64,000 bases of DNA from Climacium dendroides (Eukaryota; Streptophyta; Bryopsida; Hypnales; Climaciaceae). A model generated the notes under the pieces. That model was not told the DNA's origin and did no database searches. It was given only the letters and a program-made list of their open reading frames with translations. This document shows positions 38,491 through 52,462 of the stretch, piece by piece. Numbering within the stretch: position 1 is the stretch's first letter; every line of letters starts with the position of its first letter. The position numbers were made by a program, and so were the translations under genes. The DNA lies in contig CATNNA010000001.1 of assembly GCA_950106755.1 (NCBI GenBank), forward strand, positions 372,001 to 436,000, written 5' to 3'.

Positions 38491-41400
38491 CCCACAACCA
38501 AAAAAAATTTAGAACTTGTGGATTAATTATTGGGCCCATTTAAATTGGCCTTGATTGAATTTTATGAGATTGGTACTATAAAGTACAGTCAATTTGAAGA
38601 GCTTACGTTTAAAAAAACATATGGGTCACTAATGTAATATTTTCCACACATTCATTGACCAAACCCACAACTAAGAAAAATTTGAGAACTTGTGGACAAA
38701 TTTGTTGGGCCCATTTAGATTGGCCTTGATTGAATTTCATGACATTGGTACTACAAAGTACGGTCAATTTTAAGAGTTTAGGTTTAAAAAAACATGTGGG
38801 TCACTAATGTAATTTTTTCCACACATGCATTGACCAAACCCACGACCAAAAAAAATTTAAAACTTGTGGATAAATTATTGGGCCCATTTAAATTGGCCTT
38901 GATTGAATTTCATGACATTGGTACTACAAAGTACAGTCAATTTGAAGAGCTTACGTTTAAAAAAACATGTGGGTCACTAATTTAATTTTTTTCACACATT
39001 CCTTGACCAAACCCACAACCAAGAAAAATTTGAGAACTTGTGGACAAATTTGTTGGGCCCATTTAGATTGGCCTTGATTGAATTTCATGACATTGGTACT
39101 ACAAAGTACAGTCAATTTGAAGAGTTTACGTTTAAAAAAACATGTGGGTCACTAATTTAATTTTTTTCACACATGCATTGACCAATCGCCCAAACAAAAA
39201 AAAAATTTGAAACTTGTGGACAAATTTGTTGGGCCCATTTAGATTGGCCTTGATTGAATTTCATGACATTAGTATTACAAAGTACAGTCAATTTTAAGAG
39301 TTTAGGTTTAAAAAAACATGTGGGTCACTAATTTAATTTTTTTCACACATGCATTGACGAAACCCCCAAACAAAAAAAAAATTTGAAACTTGTGGACAAA
39401 TTTGTTGGGCCCATTTAAATTGGCCTTGCTTGAATTTCATGACATTGGTACTACAAAGTACGGTCAATTTTAAGAGTTTAGGTTTAAAAAAACATGTGGG
39501 TCACTAATGTAATTTTTTCCACACATGCATTGACCAAAGCCACAACCAAAAAAAATTTAGAACTTGTGGATAAATTAATGGGCCCATTTAAATTGGCCTT
39601 GATTGAATTTCATGACATTGGTACTACAAAGAACAGTCAATTTGAAGAGTTTACGTTTAAAAAAACATGTGGGTCACTAATGTAATATTTTCCACACATT
39701 CATTGACCAAACCCACAACCAAAAAAAATTTGAGAACTTGTGGACAAATTTGTTGGGCCCATTTAGATTGGCCTTGATTGAATTTCATGACATTGGTACT
39801 ACAAAGTACGGTCAATTTGAAGAGTTTAGGTTTAAAAAAACATGTGGGTCACTAATTTAATTTATTTCACACATGCATTGACCAATCGCCCAAACAAAAA
39901 AAAAATTTGAAACTTCTGGACAAATTTGTTGGGCCCATTTAGGTTGGCCTTGATTGAATTTCATGACATTAGTATTACAAAGTACAGTCAATTTTAAGAG
40001 TTTAGGTTTAAAAAAACATGTGTGTCACTAATTTAATTTTTTTCACACATGCATTGACGAAACCCCCAAACAAAAAAAAAATTTGAAACTTGTGGACAAA
40101 TTTGTTGGGCCCATTTAGATTGGCCTTGATTGAATTTCATGACATTGGTACTACAAAGTACAGTCAATTTTAAGAGTTTAGGTTTAAAAAAACATGTGTG
40201 TCACTAATTTAATTTTTTTCACACATGCATTGACCAAACCCCCAAACAAAAAAAAAATTTGAAACTTGTGGACAAATTTGTTGGGCCCATTTAGATTGGC
40301 CTTGATTGAATTTCATGACATTGGTACTACAAAGTACAGTCAATTTGAAAGGTTTACGTTTAGAAAAACATGTGGATCACTAATTTAATTTTTTCCACAC
40401 ATGCATCGACCAAACCCACAACCAAAAAAAAATTTGAAACTTGTGGACAAATTTGTTGAGCCCATTTAAATTGGCCTTGATTGAATTTCATGACATTGGT
40501 ACTACAAAGTACAGTCAATTTTAAGAGTTTAGGTTTAAAAAAACATGTGGGTCACTAATGTAATATTTTTCACACATGTATTGACCAAACCCACAACCAA
40601 AAAAAAATTTGAAACTTGTGGACAAATTTGTTGGGCCCATTTAAATTGGCCTTGATTGAATTTCATGACATTAGTATTACAAAGTACAGTCAATTTTAAG
40701 AGTTTAGGTTTAAAAAAATATGTGGGTCACTAATGTAATTTTTTTCACACATGTATTGACCAAACACCCAAACAAAAAAAAAATTTGAGAACTTGTGGAC
40801 AAATTTGTTGGGCCCATTTAGATTGGCCTTGATTGAATTTCATGACATTGGTACTACAAAGTACAGTCAATTTTAAGAGTTTAGGTTTGAAAAAACATGT
40901 CGGTCACTAATTTATTTTTTTCCACACATGCATTGATCAATCGCCCAAACAAAAAAAAAATTTGAAACTTGTGGACAAATTTGTTGGGCCCATTTAGATT
41001 GGCCTTGATTGAATTTCATGACATTGGTACTACAAAGTACAGTCAATTTCAAGAGTTTAGGTTTAAAAAAACATGTGGGTCACTAATTTATTTTTTTCCA
41101 CACATGCATTGATCAAACGTCCAAACAAAAAAAATATTTGAAACTTGTGGACAAATTTGTTGGGCCCATTTAAACTGGCCTTGATTGAATTTCATGAGAT
41201 TGTTACTACAAAGTATAGTCAATTTGAAGGGTTTACGTTTAAAAAAACATGTGGGTCACTAATTTAATTTTTTCAACACATGCATCGACCAAACCCACAA
41301 CCAAAAAAAAATTTGAGAACTTGTGGACAAATTTGTTGGGCCCATTTAGATTGGCCTTGATTGAATTTCATGACATTGGTACTACAAAGTACAGTCAATT

Positions 41401-43540
41401 TTAAGAGTTTACGTTTAAAAAAACATGTGGGTCACTAATGTAATTTTTTCCACACATGCATTGACCAAACCCACAACCAAAAAAAATTTAGAACTTGTGG
41501 ATTAATTATTGGGCCCATTTAAATTGGCCTTGATTGAATTTTATGAGATTGGTACTATAAAGTACAGTCAATTTGAAGAGCTTACGTTTAAAAAAACATA
41601 TGGGTCACTAATGTAATATTTTCCACACATTCATTGACCAAACCCACAACTAAGAAAAATTTGAGAACTTGTGGACAAATTTGTTGGGCCCATTTAGATT
41701 GGCCTTGATTGAATTTCATGACATTGGTACTACAAAGTACGGTCAATTTTAAGAGTTTAGGTTTAAAAAAACATGTGGGTCACTAATGTAATTTTTTCCA
41801 CACATGCATTGACCAAACCCACGACCAAAAAAAATTTAAAACTTGTGGATAAATTATTGGGCCCATTTAAATTGGCCTTGATTGAATTTCATGACATTGG
41901 TACTACAAAGTACAGTCAATTTGAAGAGCTTACGTTTAAAAAAACATGTGGGTCACTAATTTAATTTTTTTCACACATTCCTTGACCAAACCCACAACCA
42001 AGAAAAATTTGAGAACTTGTGGACAAATTTGTTGGGCCCATTTAGATTGGCCTTGATTGAATTTCATGACATTGGTACTACAAAGTACAGTCAATTTGAA
42101 GAGTTTACGTTTAAAAAAACATGTGGGTCACTAATTTAATTTTTTTCACACATGCATTGACCAATCGCCCAAACAAAAAAAAAATTTGAAACTTGTGGAC
42201 AAATTTGTTGGGCCCATTTAGATTGGCCTTGATTGAATTTCATGACATTAGTATTACAAAGTACAGTCAATTTTAAGAGTTTAGGTTTAAAAAAACATGT
42301 GGGTCACTAATTTAATTTTTTTCACACATGCATTGACGAAACCCCCAAACAAAAAAAAAATTTGAAACTTGTGGACAAATTTGTTGAGCCCATTTAAATT
42401 GGCCTTGCTTGAATTTCATGACATTGGTACTACAAAGTACGGTCAATTTTAAGAGTTTAGGTTTAAAAAAACATGTGGGTCACTAATGTAATTTTTTCCA
42501 CACATGCATTGACCAAAGCCACAACCAAAAAAAATTTAGAACTTGTGGATAAATTAATGGGCCCATTTAAATTGGCCTTGATTGAATTTCATGACATTGG
42601 TACTACAAAGAACAGTCAATTTGAAGAGTTTACGTTTAAAAAAACATGTGGGTCACTAATGTAATATTTTCCACACATTCATTGACCAAACCCACAACCA
42701 AAAAAAATTTGAGAACTTGTGGACAAATTTGTTGGGCCCATTTAGATTGGCCTTGATTGAATTTCATGACATTGGTACTACAAAGTACGGTCAATTTGAA
42801 GAGTTTAGGTTTAAAAAAACATGTGGGTCACTAATTTAATTTATTTCACACATGCATTGACCAATCGCCCAAACAAAAAAAAAATTTGAAACTTCTGGAC
42901 AAATTTGTTGGGCCCATTTAGGTTGGCCTTGATTGAATTTCATGACATTAGTATTACAAAGTACAGTCAATTTTAAGAGTTTAGGTTTAAAAAAACATGT
43001 GTGTCACTAATTTAATTTTTTTCACACATGCATTGACGAAACCCCCAAACAAAAAAAAAATTTGAAACTTGTGGACAAATTTGTTGGGCCCATTTAGATT
43101 GGCCTTGATTGAATTTCATGACATTGGTACTACAAAGTACAGTCAATTTTAAGAGTTTAGGTTTAAAAAAACATGTGTGTCACTAATTTAATTTTTTTCA
43201 CACATGCATTGACCAAACCCCCAAACAAAAAAAAAATTTGAAACTTGTGGACAAATTTGTTGGGCCCATTTAGATTGGCCTTGATTGAATTTCATGACAT
43301 TGGTACTACAAAGTACAGTCAATTTGAAAGGTTTACGTTTAGAAAAACATGTGGATCACTAATTTAATTTTTTCCACACATGCATCGACCAAACCCACAA
43401 CCAAAAAAAAATTTGAAACTTGTGGACAAATTTGTTGAGCCCATTTAAATTGGCCTTGATTGAATTTCATGACATTGGTACTACAAAGTACAGTCAATTT
43501 TAAGAGTTTAGGTTTAAAAAAACATGTGGGTCACTAATGT
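37540..43540 (+). repeat. 17-mer tandem duplication, 2,979 bp unit
   Basis: Matching landmarks are 2,979 bp apart: TCGGTCAC 37,921/40,900, GTTACTAC 38,223/41,202, GATTAATTATTGGG 38,521/41,500, type B copies 38,794/41,773 and 39,494/42,473, and GGATCACTAATTT 40,374/43,353. The first copy ends and the second starts at a hybrid monomer at 40,558-40,580. The duplicated unit carries both a left-type island and right-type B, C, D, E, F and G monomers, so the mixture of the two types predates this event. Confidence 0.87.
40558..40580 (+). repeat. Duplication joint: hybrid monomer in poly-T tract
   Basis: The monomer reads CTAATGTAATATTTTT followed by CACACATGTATTG. The first half is that of the TAATATTTTCCACACATTC type, which stands at the corresponding place in the second copy (about 43,535). 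The second half is the TTTTTTTCACACATGTATTG type found at the start of the unit (about 37,587). The exchange point is in the T-run. This is the seam of the 2,979-bp duplication. Confidence 0.83.
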
Positions 43541-46500
43541 AATATTTTCCACACATTCATTGACCAAACCCACAACCAAGAAAAATTTGAGAACTTGTGG
43601 ACAAATTTGTTGGGCCCATTTAGATTGGCCTTGATTGAATTTCATGTCATTGGTACTACAAAGTACGGTCAATTTGAAGAGTTTAGGTTTAAAAAAACAT
43701 GTGGGTCACTAATTTAATTTTTTTCACACATGCATTGACGAAACCCCCAAACAAAAAGAAAATTTGAAACTTGTGGACAAATTTGTTGGGCCCATTTAGA
43801 TTGGCCTTGATTGAATTTCATGACATTAGTATTACAAAGTACAGTCAATTTGAAGAGTTTAGATTTAAAAAAACATGTGGGTCACTAATTTAATTTTTTT
43901 CACACATGCATTGACGAAACCCCCAAACAAAAAAAAAATTTGAAACTTGTGGACAAATTTGTTGAGCCCATTTAAATTGGCTTTGATTGAATTTCATGAC
44001 ATTGGTACTACAAAGTACGGTCAATTTTAAGAGTTTAGGTTTAAAAAAACATGTGGGTCACTAATGTAATTTTTTCCACACATGCATTGACCAAAGCCAC
44101 AACGAAAAAAAATTTAGAACTTGTGGATAAATTAATGGGCCCATTTAAATTGGCCTTGATTGAATTTCATGACATTGGTACTACAAAGTACAGTCAATTT
44201 GAAGAGTTTACGTTTAAAAAAACATGTGGGTCACTAATGTAATATTTTCCACACATTCATTGACCAAACCCACAACCAAAAAAAATTTGAGAACTTGTGG
44301 ACAAATTTGTTGGGCCCATTTAGATTGGCCTTGATTGAATTTCATGACATTGGTACTACAAAGTACGGTCAATTTGAAGAGTTTAGGTTTAAAAAAACAT
44401 GTGGGTCACTAATTTAATTTATTTCACACATGCATTGACCAATCGCCCAAACAAAAAAAAAATTTGAAACTTGTGGACAAATTTGTTTGGCCCATTTAGG
44501 TTGGCCTTGATTGAATTTCATGACATTAGTATTACAAAGTACAGTCAATTTTAAGAGTTTAGGTTTAAAAAAACATGTGTGTCACTAATTTAATTTTTTT
44601 CACACATGCATTGACGAAACCCCCAAACAAAAAAAAAATTTGAAACTTGTGGACAAATTTGTTGGGCCCATTTAGATTGGCCTTGATTGAATTTCATGAC
44701 ATTGGTACTACAAAGTACAGTCAATTTTAAGAGTTTAGGTTTAAAAAAACATGTGTGTCACTAATTTAATTTTTTTCACACATGCATTGACGAAACCCCC
44801 AAACAAAAAAAAAATTTGAAACTTGTGGACAAATTTGTTGGGCCCATTTAGATTGGCCTTGATTGAATTTCATGACATTGGTACTACAAAGTACAGTCAA
44901 TTTTAAGAGTTTAGGTTTAAAAAAACATGTGTGTCACTAATTTAATTTTTTTCACACATGCATTGACCAAACCCCCAAACAAAAAAAAAATTTGAAACTT
45001 GTGGACAAATTTGTTGGGCCCATTTAGATTGGCCTTGATTGAATTTCATGACATTGGTACTACAAAGTACAGTCAATTTTAAGAGTTTACGTTTAAAAAA
45101 ACATGTGGGTCACTAATGTAATTTTTTCCACACATGCATTGACCAAACCCACAACCAAAAAAAATTTAGAACTTGTGGATTAATTATTGGGCCCATTTAA
45201 ATTGGCCTTGATTGAATTTTATGAGATTGGTACTATAAAGTACAGTCAATTTGAAGAGCTTACGTTTAAAAAAACATATGGGTCACTAATGTAATATTTT
45301 CCACACATTCATTGACCAAACCCACAACTAAGAAAAATTTGAGAACTTGTGGACAAATTTGTTGGGCCCATTTAGATTGGCCTTGATTGAATTTCATGAC
45401 ATTGGTACTACAAAGTACGGTCAATTTTAAGAGTTTAGGTTTAAAAAAACATGTGGGTCACTAATGTAATTTTTTCCACACATGCATTGACCAAACCCAC
45501 GACCAAAAAAAATTTAAAACTTGTGGATAAATTATTGGGCCCATTTAAATTGGCCTTGATTGAATTTCATGACATTGGTACTACAAAGTACAGTCAATTT
45601 GAAGAGCTTACGTTTAAAAAAACATGTGGGTCACTAATTTAATTTTTTTCACACATTCCTTGACCAAACCCACAACCAAGAAAAATTTGAGAACTTGTGG
45701 ACAAATTTGTTGGGCCCATTTAGATTGGCCTTGATTGAATTTCATGACATTGGTACTACAAAGTACAGTCAATTTGAAGAGTTTACGTTTAAAAAAACAT
45801 GTGGGTCACTAATTTAATTTTTTTCACACATGCATTGACCAATCGCCCAAACAAAAAAAAAATTTGAAACTTGTGGACAAATTTGTTGGGCCCATTTAGA
45901 TTGGCCTTGATTGAATTTCATGACATTAGTATTACAAAGTACAGTCAATTTTAAGAGTTTAGGTTTAAAAAAACATGTGGGTCACTAATTTAATTTTTTT
46001 CACACATGCATTGACGAAACCCCCAAACAAAAAAAAAATTTGAAACTTGTGGACAAATTTGTTGAGCCCATTTAAATTGGCCTTGCTTGAATTTCATGAC
46101 ATTGGTACTACAAAGTACGGTCAATTTTAAGAGTTTAGGTTTAAAAAAACATGTGGGTCACTAATGTAATTTTTTCCACACATGCATTGACCAAAGCCAC
46201 AACCAAAAAAAATTTAGAACTTGTGGATAAATTAATGGGCCCATTTAAATTGGCCTTGATTGAATTTCATGACATTGGTACTACAAAGAACAGTCAATTT
46301 GAAGAGTTTACGTTTAAAAAAACATGTGGGTCACTAATGTAATATTTTCCACACATTCATTGACCAAACCCACAACCAAAAAAAATTTGAGAACTTGTGG
46401 ACAAATTTGTTGGGCCCATTTAGATTGGCCTTGATTGAATTTCATGACATTGGTACTACAAAGTACGGTCAATTTGAAGAGTTTAGGTTTAAAAAAACAT

Positions 46501-48380
46501 GTGGGTCACTAATTTAATTTATTTCACACATGCATTGACCAATCGCCCAAACAAAAAAAAAATTTGAAACTTGTGGACAAATTTGTTTGGCCCATTTAGG
46601 TTGGCCTTGATTGAATTTCATGACATTAGTATTACAAAGTACAGTCAATTTTAAGAGTTTAGGTTTAAAAAAACATGTGTGTCACTAATTTAATTTTTTT
46701 CACACATGCATTGACGAAACCCCCAAACAAAAAAAAAATTTGAAACTTGTGGACAAATTTGTTGGGCCCATTTAGATTGGCCTTGATTGAATTTCATGAC
46801 ATTGGTACTACAAAGTACAGTCAATTTTAAGAGTTTAGGTTTAAAAAAACATGTGTGTCACTAATTTAATTTTTTTCACACATGCATTGACCAAACCCCC
46901 AAACAAAAAAAAAATTTGAAACTTGTGGACAAATTTGTTGGGCCCATTTAGATTGGCCTTGATTGAATTTCATGACATTGGTACTACAAAGTACAGTCAA
47001 TTTGAAAGGTTTACGTTTAGAAAAACATGTGGATCACTAATTTAATTTTTTCCACACATGCATCGACCAAACCCACAACCAAAAAAAAATTTGAAACTTG
47101 TGGACAAATTTGTTGAGCCCATTTAAATTGGCCTTGATTGAATTTCATGACATTGGTACTACAAAGTACAGTCAATTTTAAGAGTTTAGGTTTAAAAAAA
47201 CATGTGGGTCACTAATGTAATATTTTCCACACATTCATTGACCAAACCCACAACCAAGAAAAATTTGAGAACTTGTGGACAAATTTGTTGGGCCCATTTA
47301 GATTGGCCTTGATTGAATTTCATGTCATTGGTACTACAAAGTACGGTCAATTTGAAGAGTTTAGGTTTAAAAAAACATGTGGGTCACTAATTTAATTTTT
47401 TTCACACATGCATTGACGAAACCCCCAAACAAAAAGAAAATTTGAAACTTGTGGACAAATTTGTTGGGCCCATTTAGATTGGCCTTGATTGAATTTCATG
47501 ACATTAGTATTACAAAGTACAGTCAATTTGAAGAGTTTAGATTTAAAAAAACATGTGGGTCACTAATTTAATTTTTTTCACACATGCATTGACGAAACCC
47601 CCAAACAAAAAAAAAATTTGAAACTTGTGGACAAATTTGTTGAGCCCATTTAAATTGGCTTTGATTGAATTTCATGACATTGGTACTACAAAGTACGGTC
47701 AATTTTAAGAGTTTAGGTTTAAAAAAACATGTGGGTCACTAATGTAATTTTTTCCACACATGCATTGACCAAAGCCACAACGAAAAAAAATTTAGAACTT
47801 GTGGATAAATTAATGGGCCCATTTAAATTGGCCTTGATTGAATTTCATGACATTGGTACTACAAAGTACAGTCAATTTGAAGAGTTTACGTTTAAAAAAA
47901 CATGTGGGTCACTAATGTAATATTTTCCACACATTCATTGACCAAACCCACAACCAAAAAAAATTTGAGAACTTGTGGACAAATTTGTTGGGCCCATTTA
48001 GATTGGCCTTGATTGAATTTCATGACATTGGTACTACAAAGTACGGTCAATTTGAAGAGTTTAGGTTTAAAAAAACATGTGGGTCACTAATTTAATTTAT
48101 TTCACACATGCATTGACCAATCGCCCAAACAAAAAAAAAATTTGAAACTTGTGGACAAATTTGTTTGGCCCATTTAGGTTGGCCTTGATTGAATTTCATG
48201 ACATTAGTATTACAAAGTACAGTCAATTTTAAGAGTTTAGGTTTAAAAAAACATGTGTGTCACTAATTTAATTTTTTTCACACATGCATTGACGAAACCC
48301 CCAAACAAAAAAAAAATTTGAAACTTGTGGACAAATTTGTTGGGCCCATTTAGATTGGCCTTGATTGAATTTCATGACAT
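41425..48380 (+). repeat. 21-mer duplication, 3,678 bp unit
   Basis: Landmarks 3,678 bp apart are type B copies 41,425/45,103, 41,773/45,451, 42,473/46,151 and 44,051/47,729, GGATCACTAATTT 43,353/47,031, the rare CATGTCATTGG 43,643/47,321 and GTTTGGCCCATTTAGG 44,485/48,163. The correspondence fades near 44,700/48,378. The joint between the copies is in the monomer at about 44,990-45,075: it starts as type F of the 9-mer HOR but ends TTTTAAGAGTTTACG and runs straight into the GATTAATTATT monomer, skipping the left-type island present at 41,000. Confidence 0.85.
42473..44050 (+). repeat. 9-mer HOR (1,578 bp), isolated complete copy
   Basis: This copy runs from one type B monomer (42,473) to the next (44,051) in the full order B, C, D, E, F, G, H, I, J seen in the four-copy array downstream. 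A truncated version follows at 44,051-45,075, with a doubled E monomer (CATGTGTGTCAC with GACGAAACCCCC at about 44,576 and 44,754). Another, lacking H, I and J, precedes it at 39,494-40,558. Confidence 0.85.
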
Positions 48381-51300
48381 TGGTACTACAAAGTACTGTC
48401 AATTTTAAGAGTTTAGGTTTAAAAAAACATGTGTGTCACTAATTTAATTTTTTTCACACATGCATTGACCAAACCCCCAAACAAAAAAAAAATTTGAAAC
48501 TTGTGGACAAATTTGTTGGGCCCATTTAGATTGGCCTTGATTGAATTTCATGACATTGGTACTACAAAGTACAGTCAATTTGAAAGGTTTACGTTTAGAA
48601 AAACATGTGGATCACTAATTTAATTTTTTCCACACATGCATCGACCAAACCCACAACCAAAAAAAAATTTGAAACTTGTGGACAAATTTGTTGAGCCCAT
48701 TTAAATTGGCCTTGATTGAATTTCATGACATTGGTACTACAAAGTACAGTCAATTTTAAGAGTTTAGGTTTAAAAAAACATGTGGGTCACTAATGTAATA
48801 TTTTCCACACATTCATTGACCAAACCCACAACCAAGAAAAATTTGAGAACTTGTGGACAAATTTGTTGGGCCCATTTAGATTGGCCTTGATTGAATTTCA
48901 TGACATTGGTACTACAAAGTACGGTCAATTTGAAGAGTTTAGGTTTAAAAAAACATGTGGGTCACTAATTTAATTTTTTTCACACATGCATTGACGAAAC
49001 CCCCAAACAAAAAGAAAATTTGAAACTTGTGGACAAATTTGTTGGGCCCATTTAGATTGGCCTTGATTGAATTTCATGACATTAGTATTACAAAGTACAG
49101 TCAATTTTAAGAGTTTAGATTTAAAAAAACATGTGGGTCACTAATTTAATTTTTTTCACACATGCATTGACGAAACCCCCAAACAAAAAAAAAATTTGAA
49201 ACTTGTGGACAAATTTGTTGAGCCCATTTAAATTGGCTTTGATTGAATTTCATGACATTGGTACTACAAAGTACGGTCAATTTTAAGAGTTTAGGTTTAA
49301 AAAAACATGTGGGTCACTAATGTAATTTTTTCCACACATGCATTGACCAAACCCACAACCAAAAAAAATTTAGAACTTGTGGATAAATTATTGGGCCCAT
49401 TTAAATTGGCCTTGATTGAATTTCATGACATTGGTACTACAAAGTACAGTCAATTTGAAGAGTTTACGTTTAAAAAAACATGTGGGTCACTAATGTAATA
49501 TTTTCCACACATTCATTGACCAAACCCACAACCAAAAAAAATTTGAGAACTTGTGGACAAATTTGTTGGGCCCATTTAGATTGGCCTTGATTGAATTTCA
49601 TGACATTGGTACTACAAAGTACGGTCAATTTGAAGAGTTTAGGTTTAAAAAAACATGTGGGTCACTAATTTAATTTATTTCACACATGCATTGACCAATC
49701 GCCCAAACAAAAAAAAAATTTGAAACTTGTGGACAAATTTGTTGGGCCCATTTAGGTTGGCCTTGATTGAATTTCATGACATTAGTATTACAAAGTACAG
49801 TCAATTTTAAGAGTTTAGGTTTAAAAAAACATGTGTGTCACTAATTTAATTTTTTTCACACATGCATTGACGAAACCCCCAAACAAAAAAAAAATTTGAA
49901 ACTTGTGGACAAATTTGTTGGGCCCATTTAGATTGGCCTTGATTGAATTTCATGACATTGGTACTACAAAGTACAGTCAATTTTAAGAGTTTAGGTTTAA
50001 AAAAACATGTGTGTCACTAATTTAATTTTTTTCACACATGCATTGACCAAACCCCCAAACAAAAAAAAAATTTGAAACTTGTGGACAAATTTGTTGGGCC
50101 CATTTAGATTGGCCTTGATTGAATTTCATGACATTGGTACTACAAAGTACAGTCAATTTGAAAGGTTTACGTTTAGAAAAACATGTGGATCACTAATTTA
50201 ATTTTTTCCACACATGCATCGACCAAACCCACAACCAAAAAAAAATTTGAAACTTGTGGACAAATTTGTTGAGCCCATTTAAATTGGCCTTGATTGAATT
50301 TCATGACATTGGTACTACAAAGTACAGTCAATTTCAAGAGTTTAGGTTTAAAAAAACATGTGGGTCACTAATGTAATATTTTCCACACATTCATTGACCA
50401 AACCCACAACCAAGAAAAATTTGAGAACTTGTGGACAAATTTGTTGGGCCCATTTAGATTGGCCTTGATTGAATTTCATGTCATTGGTACTACAAAGTAC
50501 GGTCAATTTGAAGAGTTTAGGTTTAAAAAAACATGTGGGTCACTAATTTAATTTTTTTCACACATGCATTGACGAAACCCCCAAACAAAAAGAAAATTTG
50601 AAACTTGTGGACAAATTTGTTGGGCCCATTTAGATTGGCCTTGATTGAATTTCATGACATTAGTATTACAAAGTACAGTCAATTTGAAGAGTTTAGATTT
50701 AAAAAAACATGTGGGTCACTAATTTAATTTTTTTCACACATGCATTGACGAAACCCCCAAACAAAAAAAAAATTTGAAACTTGTGGACAAATTTGTTGAG
50801 CCCATTTAAATTGGCTTTGATTGAATTTCATGACATTGGTACTACAAAGTACGGTCAATTTTAAGAGTTTAGGTTTAAAAAAACATGTGGGTCACTAATG
50901 TAATTTTTTCCACACATGCATTGACCAAACCCACAACCAAAAAAAATTTAGAACTTGTGGATAAATTATTGGGCCCATTTAAATTGGCCTTGATTGAATT
51001 TCATGACATTGGTACTACAAAGTACAGTCAATTTGAAGAGTTTACGTTTAAAAAAACATGTGGGTCACTAATGTAATATTTTCCACACATTCATTGACCA
51101 AACCCACAACCAAAAAAAATTTGAGAACTTGTGGACAAATTTGTTGGGCCCATTTAGATTGGCCTTGATTGAATTTCATGACATTGGTACTACAAAGTAC
51201 GGTCAATTTGAAGAGTTTAGGTTTAAAAAAACATGTGGGTCACTAATTTAATTTATTTCACACATGCATTGACCAATCGCCCAAACAAAAAAAAAATTTG

Positions 51301-52462
51301 AAACTTGTGGACAAATTTGTTGGGCCCATTTAGGTTGGCCTTGATTGAATTTCATGACATTAGTATTACAAAGTACAGTCAATTTTAAGAGTTTAGGTTT
51401 AAAAAAACATGTGTGTCACTAATTTAATTTTTTTCACACATGCATTGACGAAACCCCCAAACAAAAAAAAAATTTGAAACTTGTGGACAAATTTGTTGGG
51501 CCCATTTAGATTGGCCTTGATTGAATTTCATGACATTGGTACTACAAAGTACAGTCAATTTTAAGAGTTTAGGTTTAAAAAAACATGTGTGTCACTAATT
51601 TAATTTTTTTCACACATGCATTGACCAAACCCCCAAACAAAAAAAAAATTTGAAACTTGTGGACAAATTTGTTGGGCCCATTTAGATTGGCCTTGATTGA
51701 ATTTCATGACATTGGTACTACAAAGTACAGTCAATTTGAAAGGTTTACGTTTAGAAAAACATGTGGATCACTAATTTAATTTTTTCCACACATGCATCGA
51801 CCAAACCCACAACCAAAAAAAAATTTGAAACTTGTGGACAAATTTGTTGAGCCCATTTAAATTGGCCTTGATTGAATTTCATGACATTGGTACTACAAAG
51901 TACAGTCAATTTTAAGAGTTTAGGTTTAAAAAAACATGTGGGTCACTAATGTAATATTTTCCACACATTCATTGACCAAACCCACAACCAAGAAAAATTT
52001 GAGAACTTGTGGACAAATTTGTTGGGCCCATTTAGATTGGCCTTGATTGAATTTCATGACATTGGTACTACAAAGTACGGTCAATTTGAAGAGTTTAGGT
52101 TTAAAAAAACATGTGGGTCACTAATTTAATTTTTTTCACACATGCATTGACGAAACCCCCAAACAAAAAGAAAATTTGAAACTTGTGGACAAATTTGTTG
52201 GGCCCATTTAGATTGGCCTTGATTGAATTTCATGACATTAGTATTACAAAGTACAGTCAATTTTAAGAGTTTAGATTTAAAAAAACATGTGGGTCACTAA
52301 TTTAATTTTTTTCACACATGCATTGACGAAACCCCCAAACAAAAAAAAAATTTGAAACTTGTGGACAAATTTGTTGAGCCCATTTAAATTGGCTTTGATT
52401 GAATTTCATGACATTGGTACTACAAAGTACGGTCAATTTTAAGAGTTTAGGTTTAAAAAAAC
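46151..52462 (+). repeat. 9-mer HOR, 1,578 bp unit, four consecutive copies
   Basis: Type B monomers at 46,151, 47,729, 49,307, 50,885 and 52,463 are each 1,578 bp apart, as are the GGATCACTAATTT monomers at 47,031, 48,609, 50,187 and 51,765. Members in order, with approximate starts in the second copy: B 47,729; C 47,902 (TAATATTTTCC, no G in the A-run); D 48,077 (TAATTTATTTC, ACCAATCGCCC); E 48,253 (GTGTGTCAC, GACGAAACC); F 48,429 (GTGTGTCAC, GACCAAACC); G 48,605 (GTGGATCAC, GCATCGACC); H 48,780 (TAATATTTTCC, CAAGAAAAA); I 48,955 (AAAAAGAAAATTTG); J 49,131 (GTTTAGATTT, TTGGCTTTG). Copies differ at few sites, for example CATGTCATTGG against CATGACATTGG in H. The first two copies have a CATTGACCAAAGCC B monomer; the later ones read CAAACCC. 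Confidence 0.9.
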
